Part shown: positions 61,569-64,000 of the stretch, in pieces
How positions within the stretch are numbered: position 1 is the stretch's first letter
Layout: each line of letters opens with the position of its first letter
Source of the DNA: Ornithinibacillus sp047228935
GTDB taxonomy: Bacteria > Bacillota > Bacilli > Bacillales > Amphibacillaceae
Reading direction: 5' to 3'
DNA length: 64,000 bases
NCBI RefSeq assembly: GCF_047228935.1
Contig: NZ_JBFEGG010000002.1
Location: 434,001 to 498,000, forward strand
Position numbers and translations under genes: made by a program
The notes under the pieces: model-generated
What the model saw: only the letters and a program-made list of their open reading frames with translations
What the model was told of the DNA's origin: nothing
Database searches by the model: none

Positions 61569-62741
61569 ATGAATGAACCTGTCGTTGCGACGATGCTAAT
61601 TTTGCTTTTGTTAGGTGTAGGTGAATTTTTCTCGATTAAGTCTAGAGCACGGATACCCATGCTGCTTGTCGTCATGGTAGGATACTTAGTCCTCCTGTGG
61701 ACTGGTGTTTTCCCAAAGGATCTAGTCGGTTCTTCGGCATTAACCGCATTTGGCGGACTAATGGTCGCGCCGTTAATCGTACACATGGGGACCATGGTGC
61801 CTTTCAAGCTTCTCAAGGCACAGATTAGAGCAGTATTTATTGCGTTATGCGGGATTATCGTTGCAACTATTTTAGTCCTGCTCACTGTCCCACTTATCTT
61901 TGACTACCCTTCCGCCGTTGCAGGAATTGGACCATTAACGGGTGGAACGATTGCATTTATCTTAACAGCAGATCGACTACAGGAACTAGGATTAGTGAGC
62001 CTAGTTACCATCCCAGCATTAGTCATCGCCATTCAAGGTTTAATCGGAATGCCCTTAGCAACACACTATCTAAGACGTCATGCTTATCACATCAAAAGCA
62101 AGTTATCCTCTAGCGGAAATGCCGAAGCTGCAGCAGCAACTGATGTCGCGTCGATTATGGACACCAAGCGCAAAACATGGATACCGGATAAATACCAAAC
62201 AAATATCATGCTATTATTACAGCTGTTTATCGGTGGATCCATCGCCGTCTACTTAGGTAATCTTACTGGAATAAGCTTCAGCTTATGGGCATTGATTGTC
62301 GGTGTCGTTGGTGCTTTATTAGGTTTTTACAATGACAAAATGATGGACCGTTCCAATTCGTTTGGGATTGCGATGGTTGGCCTGATCATTTACTCTTTAG
62401 GCGCAATGAATGACATTACTCCAAGCATGTTTGTTGGCTATATCCCCGTCATACTTACGATTATGATAATCGGGATTACAGGTATTATTATCGGTGGTAT
62501 CCTTGCCTCCAAGCTAATGAAATGGGATTTGAACAAAGGCGTACCAGTGGCGCTGACAGCCCTATTCGGATTCCCTGGCGACTATATTCTTTGTGAGGAA
62601 GTTAGTCGAAGTGTAGCCGATAATGAGGAAGAACGAAAAGCGATATTTAATGAAATTCTAACTCCTATGTTGGTTGGGGGGTTTACTACGGTTACTACTG
62701 CTTCTATTGTGATTGCTAGTATTTTGGTGCAGACTATTTAG
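61569..62741 (+). CDS. Membrane protein, carboxylate-symporter-like
   Basis: 390 residues from ATG 61569 (AAGGGGA upstream); about ten helices. GIGPLTGGTIAFILTADRLQ in the middle and FGFPGDYILCEEVSRSVADN near the end suggest a GltS- or DUF3100-like carrier. It probably supplies the substrate of the amidohydrolase; the direct evidence is adjacency only. Confidence 0.65.
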   Translation: MNEPVVATMLILLLLGVGEFFSIKSRARIPMLLVVMVGYLVLLWTGVFPKDLVGSSALTAFGGLMVAPLIVHMGTMVPFKLLKAQIRAVFIALCGIIVATILVLLTVPLIFDYPSAVAGIGPLTGGTIAFILTADRLQELGLVSLVTIPALVIAIQGLIGMPLATHYLRRHAYHIKSKLSSSGNAEAAAATDVASIMDTKRKTWIPDKYQTNIMLLLQLFIGGSIAVYLGNLTGISFSLWALIVGVVGALLGFYNDKMMDRSNSFGIAMVGLIIYSLGAMNDITPSMFVGYIPVILTIMIIGITGIIIGGILASKLMKWDLNKGVPVALTALFGFPGDYILCEEVSRSVADNEEERKAIFNEILTPMLVGGFTTVTTASIVIASILVQTI

Positions 62742-62747
62742 GACATG

Positions 62748-62780
62748 AAGGGGCGGTTCCGAGGGGGGAGCGTCCCCTTT
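62748..62780 (+). terminator. Terminator of the membrane-protein gene
   Basis: AAGGGGCG / CGTCCCCTTT hairpin followed by GATTTT. Confidence 0.65.
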
Positions 62781-63142
62781 GATTTTCTGAGAGGACCTTT
62801 ATTTTCCCGCTTCACAAAATTGCATATACTTATCTGGTCTTCTTCTTAGTCCTTCTAACAAATAAATTGCATGGAAACTTAGTTGGTGAATAGAAAAAAG
62901 TTGAGTAATCTTTTGGATTATCCACTTTTGGTAATATGACCTATTATAAAAATTTATTCAGTGACACCTGTTTCTTATTAAGAAAAAAACATAGCAAACA
63001 ATAGCACAGCTTGTTTATAATTAATTGTAGATAATATGTAAAGCCAATTATTCAGCATTAATTGCAGAAAACGACTTTACTTTATATGTATTTGCTTCAC
63101 TATACTTAAGTAAGGAAGTTCACACTCTCATCCACTTAGAAG
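62781..63142. other. Intergenic region
   Basis: No intact gene. On the minus strand near 62805-62875 a short open stretch reads HAIYLLEGLRRRPDKYMQFC EAGK and stop; it could be the tail of a lost gene, but nothing upstream supports it. A weak hairpin (AAAAGTTGAGTAATC / GATTATCCACTTTT) lies at 62895-62935. Confidence 0.35.
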
Positions 63143-63799
63143 TTATAAAGCTCTAATTAAATTTATTATGGCTGTAGAGAATGGGATATACTTATTCAAA
63201 ATATCTACGACCCTGTCAATATCCCATTTATTAACATTATTGCCCTTTAATTTATCCATAAAATCATCAATTATATTTTTGTCTTGTAAATCTATAAATT
63301 GATTTGTTCTATAAAAAGAATATATTTCCTTATAAATAATTTGTCTATTATCTTGATTAATGGTTATTGTACTATTATCTCTAGAAACAATATTACTATC
63401 TCCAATAATAGCATCTCCATATACAACGTAATTAAGATTCTCTTCTCTTTTTAAATCCACTTCTATAACATAATCTCTATAAAACCAGCTTGGGAATATA
63501 TCCAACTTATTTTCCAGGTGATCTTGATTTTTAAAACTCGCTAAAACCTCATAAACTCTATTTTCGAAAGTTATTTCTTCCGAAAACCTCGCCTCAATAG
63601 CCAACTTTTTACTAGTTTGCCAAAAATAGTACGGAACCCTAACCTGGAAGGAACCATTATTAGAAAGGAAATAATAGTTTATTAACTTATTTTCATAGTT
63701 TATCCTTGAATCAATAAATTGTAAAAATTTCAAAAAGAGAATACACACAAGAAATAAAATTACTCCTATAACTACAATAAATATCAATAGATTTTCCAA
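63143..63799 (-). CDS. Membrane-anchored protein, unknown
   Basis: 218 residues from a TTG start (AGGAGG upstream). N-terminal helix LLIFIVVIGVILFLVCILFL and a long soluble domain with DSNIVSRDNSTITINQDNRQ in the middle. AT-rich codon use. Neither the repeat family nor an operon partner is nearby. Not recognised. Confidence 0.6.
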   Translation of the reverse strand: MENLLIFIVVIGVILFLVCILFLKFLQFIDSRINYENKLINYYFLSNNGSFQVRVPYYFWQTSKKLAIEARFSEEITFENRVYEVLASFKNQDHLENKLDIFPSWFYRDYVIEVDLKREENLNYVVYGDAIIGDSNIVSRDNSTITINQDNRQIIYKEIYSFYRTNQFIDLQDKNIIDDFMDKLKGNNVNKWDIDRVVDILNKYIPFSTAIINLIRAL

Positions 63800-64000
63800 A
63801 ATAGTAACAACCTCCTATTTAATTATAAGAATATTTATATAACCCTCCTGAATTATATCGGTAAATGTACTTATAATTTCAAGTTACATAGAATCCTACT
63901 GTTGCTTCACGTTTAAATTAAATTCGTATTCTTGTTGCAATCATTTAACAAAGATATATAACATTAAAATTAGTAATACTATTCAACTATTTATGCTATG

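Noticed and set aside
62805..62875. Gene ending in RPDKYMQFCEAGK
   Set aside because: Too short and without an upstream reading frame; noted only in the intergenic entry.

Overview
The window reads as chromosome of an AT-rich, endospore-former-type Firmicute (Bacillaceae). The grounds are GGAGG-type ribosome binding sites throughout, many TTG/GTG starts, DUF1062, DUF3231, DUF4180 and DUF4179 proteins, MutS2-like and PTS/GntR genes, and cre- and Fur-like sites. No rRNA, tRNA, CRISPR array, intact insertion sequence or prophage was found.

Layout. 1-1.7 kb: an acetamidase/formamidase gene cut by the left edge and its helix-turn-helix/F1-beta-like regulator. About 2.0-24.3 kb: an unusual array of some 25 single-gene units, nearly all on the minus strand. 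Each is followed directly after its stop codon by one copy of an imperfect intergenic repeat (28 copies and remnants). The cargo is typical of gene cassettes: GNAT acetyltransferases, two aminoglycoside-phosphotransferase-like kinases, a nucleotidyltransferase, a chloramphenicol-acetyltransferase-like enzyme with a translational attenuator, DinB proteins, a RibD/DHFR-like reductase, a metallo-beta-lactamase-fold enzyme, lipoproteins, small membrane proteins and orphans. Several units are decayed (frameshifts, stop codons, truncated second copies). Inside the array, on the opposite strand, lies a wrecked tyrosine recombinase gene. A further lone unit carrying half-repeats on both sides sits at 57 kb, beside a cut-off sigma-factor-like reading frame. 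This array is the most interesting object in the window: it looks like an integron-style cassette collection but does not have the standard integron core site.

24.4-34 kb: ordinary chromosome with a membrane protein, a DinB protein, a VOC-MerR operon with a textbook 19-bp-spacer MerR promoter, a double-MerR regulator divergent from a UvrA-like drug-resistance ATPase, and a WYL regulator divergent from a DoxX-like protein. 34-42 kb: a beta-glucoside ABC uptake and utilisation cluster (binding protein, two permeases, LacI regulator, ROK kinase, GH1 glycosidase, Gfo/Idh oxidoreductase). 42-46 kb: small unknowns, an LURP-one-like protein and a Fur-box-controlled flavoprotein reductase.

46-49.7 kb: a Smr-less MutS2-like ATPase preceded by a structured leader of roughly 450 nt with a 7-codon leader peptide and two intrinsic terminators (a candidate ribosome-sensing attenuator), then a minisatellite of 21-bp units. 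49.7-56.9 kb: an SDR, a DUF3231 protein, and a chitobiose/cellobiose PTS operon (GH4, IIC, ChbG-like deacetylase, IIA, IIB) divergent from a GntR regulator. 57-64 kb: the lone cassette, an ECF sigma/anti-sigma pair, an amidohydrolase with a membrane transporter, and one unknown membrane-anchored protein.
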